In this document: one piece after another, positions 1 to 8,883 of the stretch
Position numbering within the stretch: the first letter of the stretch is position 1
How the letters are laid out: each line of letters opens with the position of its first letter
NCBI GenBank assembly: GCA_013388835.1
Contig: JACAEL010000052.1
Coordinates: forward strand, 1 to 41,104
Reading direction: 5' to 3'
Source of the DNA: Candidatus Thorarchaeota archaeon
Lineage (GTDB): Archaea; Asgardarchaeota; Thorarchaeia; Thorarchaeales; Thorarchaeaceae
Length of the DNA: 41,104 nucleotides
The notes under the pieces: generated by a model
The model's input: only the letters and a program-made list of their open reading frames with translations
The model's database searches: none
What the model was told of the DNA's origin: nothing
Made by a program: the position numbers and the translations under genes

Positions 1-707
1 AGGTAGTGTTTCTCGGCCTGTTCGAATTGCCCCTCATAATTGCATATGTTCCCTCTCAGGTTCTCGACAAGAGCACGGAAGGCGCGGTGCTTCTTTCTCT
101 CAGCCATTCCCTCCAGCGTGTCCGCTAGTCTCGTCGCTCGACTTGTCTGTCCCACCTCGCGTAGCAGTGCTCCGACGACATAGAGCGCGAACATGGTCTC
201 TGTGAGCGGGGATTCAACTTGGTCTGGATACTCCTCAAGAAGGCCGTCGAATTCCATTACACACTCTATGACACTTGTATCGTGCTTTGCTGCTGCGTAG
301 AGGACCTTGGCAATGCTCAGTCTGACTCTGTCCGTCGCGCTTGAGTTGTCATTGATGAGACTTCCCAATCTATTGACTACCTTCATGAGTCCCTCAACGT
401 CACTGAGTGTGAACAATACCACTGCCTTCAGGCTGAGTACGGTCGGGCTGTCACTCTCAGCCGACATGAACAGGGCCTCAGGGAACCTGCCTCTTACCAG
501 GCAGACCTCCATTCCAAGGGCCAGCACCGTTTCATTAGGCTCTGTCTTCATGCTCTCCGCGGAGGCGACTTCAATCACCGCGTCTGTGAATGCCTGAAAT
601 TTGCCAACTCCCTTACTCCTAGCCTTCTTCTTAATGAGCTCGGCTATCTCGTCCCATGGCACATCCGATGCTCCTTCAAAATGTGTAAACTCAGCTGGTA
701 TCTCCAT
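1..707 (-). CDS. Helical TPR-like repeat protein, C-terminus off the window
   Basis: The reading frame stays open from an ATG at 707 to the left edge, giving about 235 residues with no stop. The protein starts MEIPAEFTHFEG and is almost entirely helical, with many Ala, Leu and Glu residues. The last visible stretch, around residues 215-235 (NICNYEGQFEQAEKHYL), looks like one tetratricopeptide-type helical hairpin. Earlier segments have similar helix-turn-helix spacing but weak consensus. I see no signal peptide or membrane segment, so it is probably a cytoplasmic scaffold or protein-interaction protein. A GAGGAG lies 11 bases before the ATG. The next gene is divergent, across a 266-base gap. 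Function cannot be assigned; the TPR call rests on pattern only. Confidence 0.75.
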   Translation of the reverse strand, partial: MEIPAEFTHFEGASDVPWDEIAELIKKKARSKGVGKFQAFTDAVIEVASAESMKTEPNETVLALGMEVCLVRGRFPEALFMSAESDSPTVLSLKAVVLFTLSDVEGLMKVVNRLGSLINDNSSATDRVRLSIAKVLYAAAKHDTSVIECVMEFDGLLEEYPDQVESPLTETMFALYVVGALLREVGQTSRATRLADTLEGMAERKKHRAFRALVENLRGNICNYEGQFEQAEKHY

Positions 708-973
708 TAAGTAGAGTACTCCTCTATTACATCACATCTCGAAGAATGCTGGGCAGACGGTGCATATGATGTTTTCCTAGCTATGCCAACCTAACAGTGC
801 TTCGTTGACACGACATCTTTTACAGACCACTCGCTTTCAAGAGGTGTGCGTGTGGAAGTTGTCATCGGTCAGTTGATAGGAGCTGTGCCATGTTGTTCCC
901 GACGTGACTGGCAGGCAAAAGGATATGAGCGGAGGTCCGAGTCTGCTCATAGAAACGGGGTGAAGGAAACCCG

Positions 974-3900
974 ATGCATGGAAGGCTGCTCCTGACTCTG
1001 ATACTACTTACTCTCATCCTCCCGCTCAGTTCCATGACAGTCTGGCCGGCTGAATCAACCAGCCAGACCACTGCATCCCTGTGCGTGATTGACCCCCGTC
1101 TTGAGATGTCACTGTCCGAGTTCGATGAGAGTTCGCGAAAGCCGACAAGTGCCATTCTGCAGTTCGCTGCGGAGCTCTCTCCTGCTCAGATTGCTCGGGC
1201 AGAGCGTAACGGAATCTGTTTTGTCAGGAGGGCGGGCGAAGTGGTCCACGTGGGCAGGGTCTACTCTGTGAGGCTAATGGACAAGTCCGCTTTGGATACA
1301 GCCGGGTCGCTTGGTCTCGTGCATGCATCCTCGGGTGACAAGCAGTTCTTTCCTTCACTTCTATCCTCCGTCCCTGCTACTGAAGCTCCAACAGTGTGGT
1401 CATCTCTCAAGGTTTCGGGAGTCCCCCTTCGTGGGACTGGCAGTCGAGTGGCTGTCATTGACACAGGTGCAGCGTGGCTTCATCCGGCATTTTGGAGAGT
1501 TACGACGGAAGCCGTCGATGTGATTCAGTCAGGTGGGCGGTTCTATGCGGACCTGAATGGGAATGCGGTGACAGACACAGGAGAGGGTCCAATCCGACAC
1601 ATCGATGTGAGTGACTACGGAGTCATCAACACGCTCAACGAGTACCTGTTTATCGATACAGGGGACGATGGCCAGTTCGACTATGCCGAGGGCGATAGAT
1701 GGCTCGCAGGTGTGGACTCTGACTCGAATGGCATAATCACACTTCCCGGTGAAGACGTGGTTGTCCTCGGCGAGCCGAAGATAGCAGCTCTGTATGATCA
1801 AATGACGAGCAGTGTCTACCTTCGTGGCACAAACCTGACTTCGCTCGCTCTCTCAGTTGGCGACACGAAAGGTCATGGTACGCATGTGGCATCCACTGTG
1901 GCAGGAGGCCAGATTGGCTACACATCAATGCTGGGTATGGCACCCGACGCGGACCTGATCATCATCCGGAGTTCACTGACTTCCGCTGAGATACTGGATG
2001 CCATCAGTTTTGCAGTGTCACAGGGTGCAGATGTGATCAACATGTCCTTCTCGAGCTTCATCGGTTTCCTTGACGGCACAGACATTGAGGACATTGCCAT
2101 CAATGAGGCCTTTCGAACATGGGGTGTCCTGTCAACACTGGCTGCCGGGAACCTGGGTGGGACTTCGAAGCACGCAAGGTTCTCCGTGCCTCAGGAATCT
2201 GAGGAGTCTGCGGTCTTGTCCGTGTCAAGCCCTCCGAGCGGCTCATTCCTGAACATCCTGTGGAATAGCGAGGACTCTGACGAGGCCATCCGACTGGTGT
2301 CGCCATCGGATGAGATTGTCGACCTTGGGAGTTTCGCTTCGCATCATGGTGTGGCCTTTGAAGTCAATACTGACGACCTTAAGGCGTACGTGTTTCCAAG
2401 CACCAGCGTCCGGGGCACGAACCGACTCGTAGTTCAGGTGGTCACAGGGTCTCATCTTTGGAAGTCTGGATCTTGGGACGTTGTTGTTTCAAACCCGTCG
2501 GGAAAGCCCGTAGTGGTCGACATGTATGCATGGGACACCTACTGGTCGGGCACTAACATGAGATTCAGTACAAAAGTAGACAATGAGCACACGGTGAGCT
2601 CGCCGGCCACTGCCGATCTGGGCATTGCGGTGGGCTCATGTGACGATGGCGGCTCGTCCATATCTTCCTCCTCTGGTAGGGGTCCGAGGATTGACGGAGT
2701 CTTCAAACCCACTGTGGCTGCTCCCGGTCAAGGGATTACGGCCGCAAATACCAGCCTGTCCAAACTGTGGCAAAGTCTAAGCGGTACGAGTATGGCATCC
2801 CCTCATGTTGCAGGGCTTCTGGCACTGCTTGGTCAGGCCTTGAACGGCTCTCCCGGCTGGCGGGGGCTTAGTGCTCTCTTCCAAGGTGCAGGACGTAACG
2901 GAGTCCACTACTCCCCTCCTGTGTCCGACTGGGGCTACGGTGCCATCAACGCACTGGGATCGGCAAGACTCCTCGTCCCGCTTGCGACTCACGGGGGCAT
3001 ATCTGACTGGGCGGGAGTCGACACAGTACATCAGGACCCGTTGGACCCATCCCTACCAAGCAGTCTCGATATCCGAGCCATCCGCTTCTATCCAACCGTC
3101 AGCAGTCTGAGCGTCGCAGTGTCATTGACTGACATCGCGGACTTCTCGGGTACGAATGAGCTGCGTATAGACTGGGACACCGACTCAAACTCAACCACGG
3201 GCCAGAGTGGGGTTGACCTTCGTCTGACCCTGACAGGTGGTGTTATGGAAGTGCTACGATGGTCTGGGTCTGCATTCGAACCCGCCCCTCTTGGGTCTGG
3301 CTTCTGGAATAGCTCTACAAGTGTCTTCGTCTGGGTCGAGAAGACTGCGGACATGTTCGGTAACCTGTCCGTCAGCACTCGCGCTCCGGGCTACTCGCCT
3401 GCGGACACTACGCCTGTCCTCGAGGTGGAGGACGTATGGAGACCTCTCATAGGTGTCGTGACAGTCACTCCATTGACAGAGGCCATCTTTGTCAGTGCGG
3501 AGGTGGTTGACACCGACAGCAGCAGTCAGAGTCTGTCCATCGGTTGGTCCGTGGTGGATGGGGCGATGGCAGTCCTTGAGTCAGGGATGACAACTGGTTC
3601 TCGTAACAGCAGTTTCAGTGTAACAAGGCGTGTGTCCACTCACGGCCAGAGAAGTGTTCTCTTCAATGTGACCGACGGTGATGACTACCTGTACATCCCG
3701 CCGGTGTTTCTTCTTGCGACCTCGACGGCTGTCAGAATAACTGATGCGAGTCTCGACTCTGATACCATCGTGGTTGGTCCGTTTGTCAGCACTTCTATAA
3801 CTGGTCGTGTGGTGGTCGAGGGGTATGAGTGGGTCAGTTCAGTCACAGTTGCCATTCGTTCCAACAACTCCTATTGGCTCAACTTCACCCTTACAGGGAC

Positions 3901-4138
3901 TGAGGGAGTCTATCCGTTCAAGATTAGCAGCGCTGGGTTCGCTGAAGGTCAATACACAGTCTTTGCAGTGGTCGTCACAGCCGAGGGCGAGAGCATAGTG
4001 GAGGCGTTCGGTATTCTGACTGTTGTCCGCGACAACACGGTGCTCTTCTTGATTGGACTGGGCGTGGTCGGAGTCATAGTTATATTCTCGGTCCGCACCC
4101 GTCTGGCTTCCAAGACCACTTCGGAGGCTATCAAGTGA
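974..4138 (+). CDS. Membrane-anchored subtilisin-family (S8) protease with calcium-loop insert
   Basis: This encodes a 1054-residue exported serine endopeptidase. Residues 1-25 form a signal peptide. The catalytic triad is Asp163 (AVIDTGA), His301 (GHGTHVA) and Ser606 (GTSMASP), with the oxyanion Asn393 in AAGN. The Asp-His spacing is long, and residues 193-261 contain acidic loops. The best, DSDSNGIITLPGED at 248-261, resembles an EF-hand or dockerin calcium loop. About 200 residues separate Asn393 from Ser606, so an extra beta-rich domain is inserted inside the protease fold. Residues from about 680 to 1015 are beta-sandwich-like and rich in Ser, Thr and Val. One membrane helix (about 1021-1042) and a short basic tail anchor the C-terminus. 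AAGGA lies eight bases before the ATG. The stop overlaps the start of the next gene as GTGA, so the two are probably co-translated. Family assignment is secure; substrate is unknown. Confidence 0.93.
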   Translation: MHGRLLLTLILLTLILPLSSMTVWPAESTSQTTASLCVIDPRLEMSLSEFDESSRKPTSAILQFAAELSPAQIARAERNGICFVRRAGEVVHVGRVYSVRLMDKSALDTAGSLGLVHASSGDKQFFPSLLSSVPATEAPTVWSSLKVSGVPLRGTGSRVAVIDTGAAWLHPAFWRVTTEAVDVIQSGGRFYADLNGNAVTDTGEGPIRHIDVSDYGVINTLNEYLFIDTGDDGQFDYAEGDRWLAGVDSDSNGIITLPGEDVVVLGEPKIAALYDQMTSSVYLRGTNLTSLALSVGDTKGHGTHVASTVAGGQIGYTSMLGMAPDADLIIIRSSLTSAEILDAISFAVSQGADVINMSFSSFIGFLDGTDIEDIAINEAFRTWGVLSTLAAGNLGGTSKHARFSVPQESEESAVLSVSSPPSGSFLNILWNSEDSDEAIRLVSPSDEIVDLGSFASHHGVAFEVNTDDLKAYVFPSTSVRGTNRLVVQVVTGSHLWKSGSWDVVVSNPSGKPVVVDMYAWDTYWSGTNMRFSTKVDNEHTVSSPATADLGIAVGSCDDGGSSISSSSGRGPRIDGVFKPTVAAPGQGITAANTSLSKLWQSLSGTSMASPHVAGLLALLGQALNGSPGWRGLSALFQGAGRNGVHYSPPVSDWGYGAINALGSARLLVPLATHGGISDWAGVDTVHQDPLDPSLPSSLDIRAIRFYPTVSSLSVAVSLTDIADFSGTNELRIDWDTDSNSTTGQSGVDLRLTLTGGVMEVLRWSGSAFEPAPLGSGFWNSSTSVFVWVEKTADMFGNLSVSTRAPGYSPADTTPVLEVEDVWRPLIGVVTVTPLTEAIFVSAEVVDTDSSSQSLSIGWSVVDGAMAVLESGMTTGSRNSSFSVTRRVSTHGQRSVLFNVTDGDDYLYIPPVFLLATSTAVRITDASLDSDTIVVGPFVSTSITGRVVVEGYEWVSSVTVAIRSNNSYWLNFTLTGTEGVYPFKISSAGFAEGQYTVFAVVVTAEGESIVEAFGILTVVRDNTVLFLIGLGVVGVIVIFSVRTRLASKTTSEAIK

Positions 4139-5415
4139 GAGTTCTCGTTGTTGGATACGGCCCCGGCGGTGTCTCAGCTGCATCTGCGGCGCGGACCTTC
4201 GCACCCGATGCTGAAGTGGTGGTCATCACAGCAGAGAGCACCCCGGCTCACAGACGACCTGGTGCGTCTCTGGGGCTTGAGTTTCCCTACACACGCGACC
4301 TGGACATCCGCGACTGGTCCTTCGAAGGTCTCCGCAAGAGAAGAATCGAGGTCTGGCGTGAGAGTCTAGTTGTCGATGGTGACCTCGATGCAAAGACCGT
4401 CGAGGTGATTCACCGAGGGACCAAACGAACTGAGAGATATGACCGACTCATCCTCGCGATGGGCGGAACGCCCGTTGTGCCAAGCATTCCGGGCACTGAT
4501 CTTGAGGGCGTCTATACGATGCAGAACCTGTCGGATGCTTCAAGGGCAGGAAGACACTTGGCGGGCTGCAAGAGTGTCTTCATAGTGGGTGCCGGATTCA
4601 GTGCTCTTGAGGTTGCAGAGCGACTCAGGTCCATGAAGAAGAAGGTGCACCTCATGGTTCGCTCGCGGCTCATGCGACGACAGCTCGAACCTGAGATGAG
4701 CGAGGAACTCCTCTCACGTCTGCCTGATGATATTGATGTGCATATGGGTCGCGAGCCGACTAGAATCAATGGTTCTGTGCGTGTGGAGAGTCTGGAAGCC
4801 GGAGGCGAGACATGTCCGGCAGAGTCCGTCCTGTTGATGACCGGAGTGCGTCCCAACACGAATCTAGCGAAGAGGCTTGGTCTGGCGATTGGAGGACTTG
4901 GTGGCATCTCTGTAAACAGCAGAATGGAGACGTCTCATCCCGACGTGTATGCGGTCGGAGACTGTGTGGAGATGATTGATGCTGTCACAGGGAAGCCCTC
5001 CCTGATGCCGGTTGGCAGTGTTGCTGCTCGTGCAGGTCGCCAAGCGGGTGTTCTGGCAGTGGGCGGCAATCGCATCTACCCGGACACATCGCTTCGATTC
5101 CAATATGACCGGCTATTCGGGTGCGACATCTGCTGTGTGGGCCTCTCCACTGACTTTGCCTCTATGATGGGAATGGAGACTCGGGTCCAATTCCTCGAGG
5201 ACAGCTCGGAGTACTCCAAGATTGCACTGGTGACAGACTCTCAGGAGCGGCTTGTGGGTGGACAGGTCCTCTCCGCTAGGATGGGTGCGCGACTCGGCTT
5301 CCAGATACTTCAACGCGTTGAGGCGCACATGGTGCTTGCCGAAAACCCCATCCTCAGGTCACGTCATGAACAGATGCACGCCCTGTTGGAACGCACCTTG
5401 GGTCCTATTCGATAG
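4135..5415 (+). CDS. FAD/NAD(P)-dependent pyridine nucleotide-disulfide oxidoreductase, no redox cysteine at the CoADR position
   Basis: This is a 426-residue two-dinucleotide-fold flavoprotein of the NADH oxidase/CoA-disulfide reductase/rhodocoxin-reductase superfamily. The N-terminal FAD motif is GYGPGG near residue 8, the second nucleotide-binding motif is VGAGFSALEVAE near residue 150, and YAVGDC near residue 275 contacts FAD. CoA-disulfide reductases and NADH oxidases carry a redox Cys near residue 43. Here the equivalent stretch is HRRPGASLGL, with no Cys, so a thiol mechanism at that site is unlikely. The start is GTG at 4135, sharing GTGA with the stop of the upstream protease gene. 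Its 3' end overlaps the opposing protease gene by 11 bases. It has no signal peptide and should be cytoplasmic. Pairing with an exported protease is unusual, and the electron acceptor is unknown. Confidence 0.88.
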   Translation: MRVLVVGYGPGGVSAASAARTFAPDAEVVVITAESTPAHRRPGASLGLEFPYTRDLDIRDWSFEGLRKRRIEVWRESLVVDGDLDAKTVEVIHRGTKRTERYDRLILAMGGTPVVPSIPGTDLEGVYTMQNLSDASRAGRHLAGCKSVFIVGAGFSALEVAERLRSMKKKVHLMVRSRLMRRQLEPEMSEELLSRLPDDIDVHMGREPTRINGSVRVESLEAGGETCPAESVLLMTGVRPNTNLAKRLGLAIGGLGGISVNSRMETSHPDVYAVGDCVEMIDAVTGKPSLMPVGSVAARAGRQAGVLAVGGNRIYPDTSLRFQYDRLFGCDICCVGLSTDFASMMGMETRVQFLEDSSEYSKIALVTDSQERLVGGQVLSARMGARLGFQILQRVEAHMVLAENPILRSRHEQMHALLERTLGPIR

Positions 5416-8308
5416 ACGGTGGCGTCCCGTCATAGACGGGTACTTCCCATTCCGCCTCGGGTGTGCGTCTTCTTGTGCTGCCCTTTGCTCGCGAGCCGAA
5501 CTTCAGTAGCACCACATACCCAAGGCCTACAGCAACAACTGTTAGCAGCGCTAAGGTCACCATAGCAGTCAGCTCCGGGTCTACGGGAACGGCAGTGACG
5601 AGGACTGTCTTCTTGTACGTCCTGTTGTGTCCGGCATCGTCTGAGGCAGTGACCGTGACCTCGTAGAAGCCGCTGACAGGCAGTATGTACTCTCCTGAGA
5701 ACTTGTATCCAAGTGACTCTGTCGTTGTGCCCTTGATGACGGTCCCATTGGGAGCTCGCACTGAGACCTCGACTTGTGCTAGGTCATTGTCGAAGACATA
5801 GGCAGTGACTCGGGCAAGTTCTCCGGATCCGCCCCTAGTGATGCTCACGTTGAATATCTTCGGGGAGTCGGACTTCATGTAGGCAGCAAGATTCCTCAGA
5901 AGCATCAGATTGTCCGCGCCTGCGAGGACTGAGTCGAAGACCGTGCTATCATACACCATCGAGCCGTCCGATATGACAACCACTCTTCCAAGCCCTGACT
6001 GTGCTACGGCGACCAGTGCTCTCTGTGCCGAAGAGTCAATCCAGAAGAGGCCTTTCGTTCCGGGGACCGACTCGTTCACAGACAGAGTACTACCCGCGAA
6101 GACGTACAGGTTGTTGACTCCCTGCGTCAATGGATGGGCAACTACAGAGCCGCCATAGTCGGTGCCGTAGGTCACTCCGAACTCGTCACCCACAGTGCCG
6201 CCAATACCGTACTCCTGACACTGAATGCCATAAGGTGCAAGTATTCTGTTGTAGTACTCAATTCCGAAGCTGGCCTGCTGGGCGATGTTGTCGTAGAACT
6301 CGGAGAAAATCAGTAGGGTACCGCCATCATCTACGAACTGGTGCAATGCGTCTATCTCGGACTGATAGTACTCGGTCTCAGTGTCCATTACCATGAACAC
6401 ATCTGCCATAGCCAATGTTTCCGTCGATATCAGCTTTGAGGACGAGGGGTACCCGAAGTCGCTCATCACGATGCCATGCTCACGGAGCGAGTCATCAAAG
6501 TACTTGTAGTAGGATGCCTCATCCACGTCGTCGTAGCTATGGTGGGTCATGTCGACCAACAGTCTTCCTCCAAAGGTCGTGATCACAAAGCGGAGGTTGA
6601 TGCTGCAAAGGGTGTCGTTGCCTGCCACAACACGCAGTTGACCCAAGTATCTGCCGACTGCGGTAAGTGGCAATTCTTCGGGGATACTCAGATTGATGTC
6701 GAAGTGGCTGTATCCCTTCTGAACAGTCAACTGGGAAACAGATGAGGTCACGTACGCGCTGGCATTTCCGGTCATGTTGATTGTGGCTGTACCCCTGTGC
6801 ACTGTTGAGATGATGGTGACCTTCTGTTCCGGTCTGCTGTCTCCAACTATGAACACACTCTGGCCCCATGGGAGGGTTGGGTAGACGGTCGGTGCAGCAA
6901 TGGTTATCCTACCATGTGTGCTCATCAAAGCCTCATCCGTTCTTGAGACATTGGCTATTCCGAAACCCTGAGCCATATAGTCTGAGTCCAGCGGAGTGGC
7001 TCCGGCCATGAGACTGGCCTTCAGATCAAGGGGGCTAAGTGTACTGTTCTTATCAAGCAGGAGGGCTATCAGGCCTGCTACCAGCGGGGTGGCCGCTGAG
7101 GTGCCGGACCACCTCGTGTAAAGGGAACCATATTGCGACTCGTTGTAGGTTGGAAACTCGTACGTGTTTGCCATGTCCCATCTTCCTGAGACCACCTGAT
7201 AGCCGGGGGCCAGCAGGTCTGGCTTGGCGTAGATTCCCAGTGGCGCAGTCTGGGTTCTTGTGACTGGTCCTCGACTGCTGAACGATGCGACCCCTGTGGA
7301 ACCTTCAGATGCACCCGCTGTTATGGCCTCTTCTAGGATGCCCGGGGCGTTGATTGTTTCTGCTGCGGGTCCGCTGTTGCCAGCCGCTACAACGACGCTC
7401 ACTCCTGCATCCACAGCTGCCTTTGCGGTCTGAATGGAAGGATCGGTGTAACTGGAATCGACCCAATCGCCTCCCAAGCTCAGACTGATGACATCTACAC
7501 CCTGCGACACTGCGAATTCGATACCTTGAGCGACAACCGAGTCGTCCGCGGAACCTGAAGAGTCGAGCACCTTGATGACCAAGACCTTAGCGCCCGGTGC
7601 CATGCCCGTGTAGACTCCTCCAAGACCGCTACCCGACCCGACCACAAGCCATGTACAGGCAGTCCCATGACCATTGTCATCGTAGGCATTGACTCCATCA
7701 CTAGGGTCCATGTCGTCTCTGTTCTTCCTGACAAAGTCCTTGAAACCTACAAGCCTCCCACTTAGATCTGGGTGATCGCCGTATGCGCCGCTGTCAACCA
7801 CTGCAACCGTCACGCCAGAGCCGTTGTAACCCTGTGCCCACATGGCCTCGACTCCAAGGATCGCATCTGGATGGACATATCCGGGGTGTCCATTGATGAG
7901 GAGTTCATCAGGACTCCCAATCACTGGAGCGACGGACCTCTTGACGTCGCGGTCCACGCGGACAACTCCATTGATGGTTGTCAGGGCGCGTACCGACTGC
8001 GCATCTGCGTAGAGGGACACGACCGGGATGATTTGGAACACATGTCTTATCTCAATGTCATCGACACCGGAGCGCTCAACTGCGTGTCGCATTGTGTCTT
8101 GGTCGGTGCCCGGTGCGAACTGTAGAATCACGGGTATTCGCTCACTGCTGTCTGCAATCAATGCTGCAAGTTCGCTCGATATGACGGACTCGGCGGTTGT
8201 TCCTGTGCTGTGCAGCAACGAGACTGGAGGCACACAGATTGGCAGCACTAGCAATGACACCACAAGAAGCAGGTAGATTCGTTGAGTAGCAATGCGGTGA
8301 CGCGTCAT
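5405..8308 (-). CDS. Membrane-anchored subtilisin-family protease with site-1-protease-like C-terminal module
   Basis: This 967-residue exported S8 protease begins with a signal peptide (about 1-35). An I9-type inhibitor propeptide follows at about 58-122. The catalytic domain has Asp172 (VVDSGA), His214 (NGHGTA), oxyanion Asn311 (AAGNSGP) and Ser404 (SGTSAATP). After a beta domain (about 465-578), residues 579-812 form an alpha/beta module like a class-I glutamine-amidotransferase/ThuA fold. Its motifs GGRLLVD, MVMDTETEYY, FVDDGGTLLIFSEFY and GLGRVVVISDG match in order those I remember after the catalytic domain of human MBTPS1. An Ig-like domain (813-905), one membrane helix (about 912-936) and a 30-residue basic-then-acidic tail follow. 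GGGAGGA precedes the ATG. The gene converges on the oxidoreductase gene with an 11-base overlap. The protease call is secure; the site-1 relation is a recollected similarity. Confidence 0.94.
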   Translation of the reverse strand: MTRHRIATQRIYLLLVVSLLVLPICVPPVSLLHSTGTTAESVISSELAALIADSSERIPVILQFAPGTDQDTMRHAVERSGVDDIEIRHVFQIIPVVSLYADAQSVRALTTINGVVRVDRDVKRSVAPVIGSPDELLINGHPGYVHPDAILGVEAMWAQGYNGSGVTVAVVDSGAYGDHPDLSGRLVGFKDFVRKNRDDMDPSDGVNAYDDNGHGTACTWLVVGSGSGLGGVYTGMAPGAKVLVIKVLDSSGSADDSVVAQGIEFAVSQGVDVISLSLGGDWVDSSYTDPSIQTAKAAVDAGVSVVVAAGNSGPAAETINAPGILEEAITAGASEGSTGVASFSSRGPVTRTQTAPLGIYAKPDLLAPGYQVVSGRWDMANTYEFPTYNESQYGSLYTRWSGTSAATPLVAGLIALLLDKNSTLSPLDLKASLMAGATPLDSDYMAQGFGIANVSRTDEALMSTHGRITIAAPTVYPTLPWGQSVFIVGDSRPEQKVTIISTVHRGTATINMTGNASAYVTSSVSQLTVQKGYSHFDINLSIPEELPLTAVGRYLGQLRVVAGNDTLCSINLRFVITTFGGRLLVDMTHHSYDDVDEASYYKYFDDSLREHGIVMSDFGYPSSSKLISTETLAMADVFMVMDTETEYYQSEIDALHQFVDDGGTLLIFSEFYDNIAQQASFGIEYYNRILAPYGIQCQEYGIGGTVGDEFGVTYGTDYGGSVVAHPLTQGVNNLYVFAGSTLSVNESVPGTKGLFWIDSSAQRALVAVAQSGLGRVVVISDGSMVYDSTVFDSVLAGADNLMLLRNLAAYMKSDSPKIFNVSITRGGSGELARVTAYVFDNDLAQVEVSVRAPNGTVIKGTTTESLGYKFSGEYILPVSGFYEVTVTASDDAGHNRTYKKTVLVTAVPVDPELTAMVTLALLTVVAVGLGYVVLLKFGSRAKGSTRRRTPEAEWEVPVYDGTPPSIE

Positions 8309-8477
8309 CAGATGACAATCCTCCCGTCCGATGAAACCTGAATTGCCTCATTAAGGTTCCTTTGAGTGCCGACCGATACGGCGTCCGCATGACTCGTTCT
8401 TGGCGAGAGAGGAGGTCAAAGCACTTTGCAGTCATTTATTGATGGGCAGAAGAGCCCGAGCAAGGAGTGAGTTCAAT

Positions 8478-8768
8478 ATGGTGACAAAGTCCCCCAATTA
8501 CGAACGGAGACTACAGATCAAACACTTCTTTGATGACCGCACGAGCGGGCAGACACGAAGGACATGGCTAGAGATACAGATGCAGCCGCCAGAGCGCACT
8601 GATGAAGGATGGGTCAACGACGGTAAGATTCGCCTCACACTAGGTGAAGAGCGTGACGTTAAGGGCTCATTTCTTCTGTCAATCGCCGAGGCTGCACGGC
8701 TGTACAAGTGTCTCGAGGTGTTGATCGAAGACCACGAGCTGAAGATCGCTCAGTTATGGCGTGAATAG
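8478..8768 (+). CDS. Small uncharacterised protein (96 aa)
   Basis: This is a 96-residue soluble protein I do not recognise. It is charged throughout. The first two thirds look beta-rich (LEIQMQPP, KIRLTLGEE, GSFLLS), and the last third is a long amphipathic helix (AEAARLYKCLEVLIEDHELK) ending at the C-terminus. The ATG at 8478 was chosen because AAGGAGTGA ends seven bases upstream and a TATA-like TTTATTGATG lies about 45 bases upstream. In-frame extensions from 8442 (ATG) or 8400 (TTG) exist but lack such signals. It has its own apparent promoter, divergent from the protease gene upstream. A beta-sheet-plus-helix layout like this would suit a small nucleic-acid or protein-binding domain, but nothing shows which. 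Confidence 0.7.
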   Translation: MVTKSPNYERRLQIKHFFDDRTSGQTRRTWLEIQMQPPERTDEGWVNDGKIRLTLGEERDVKGSFLLSIAEAARLYKCLEVLIEDHELKIAQLWRE

Positions 8769-8883
8769 GTCCCGCTTCCTGTCTTGTTGCACGAGGGGAT
8801 GCCATCTGCGCCCTGTTATCTGAGCCAGCAACAGATTTATCCTCAATTACCCACTACTACGGTGCCATCTAGGAGGTTTCTGA

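Noticed and set aside
307-597. 96-codon plus-strand open frame
   Set aside because: It lies antisense to the TPR-like gene, which reads as a coherent helical protein from 707 leftward; the plus-strand frame is a Ser/Thr/Leu-rich shadow.
3839-4204. 121-codon minus-strand open frame
   Set aside because: It covers the end of the protease gene and the start of the oxidoreductase gene, both well supported; no ribosome site and unnatural composition.
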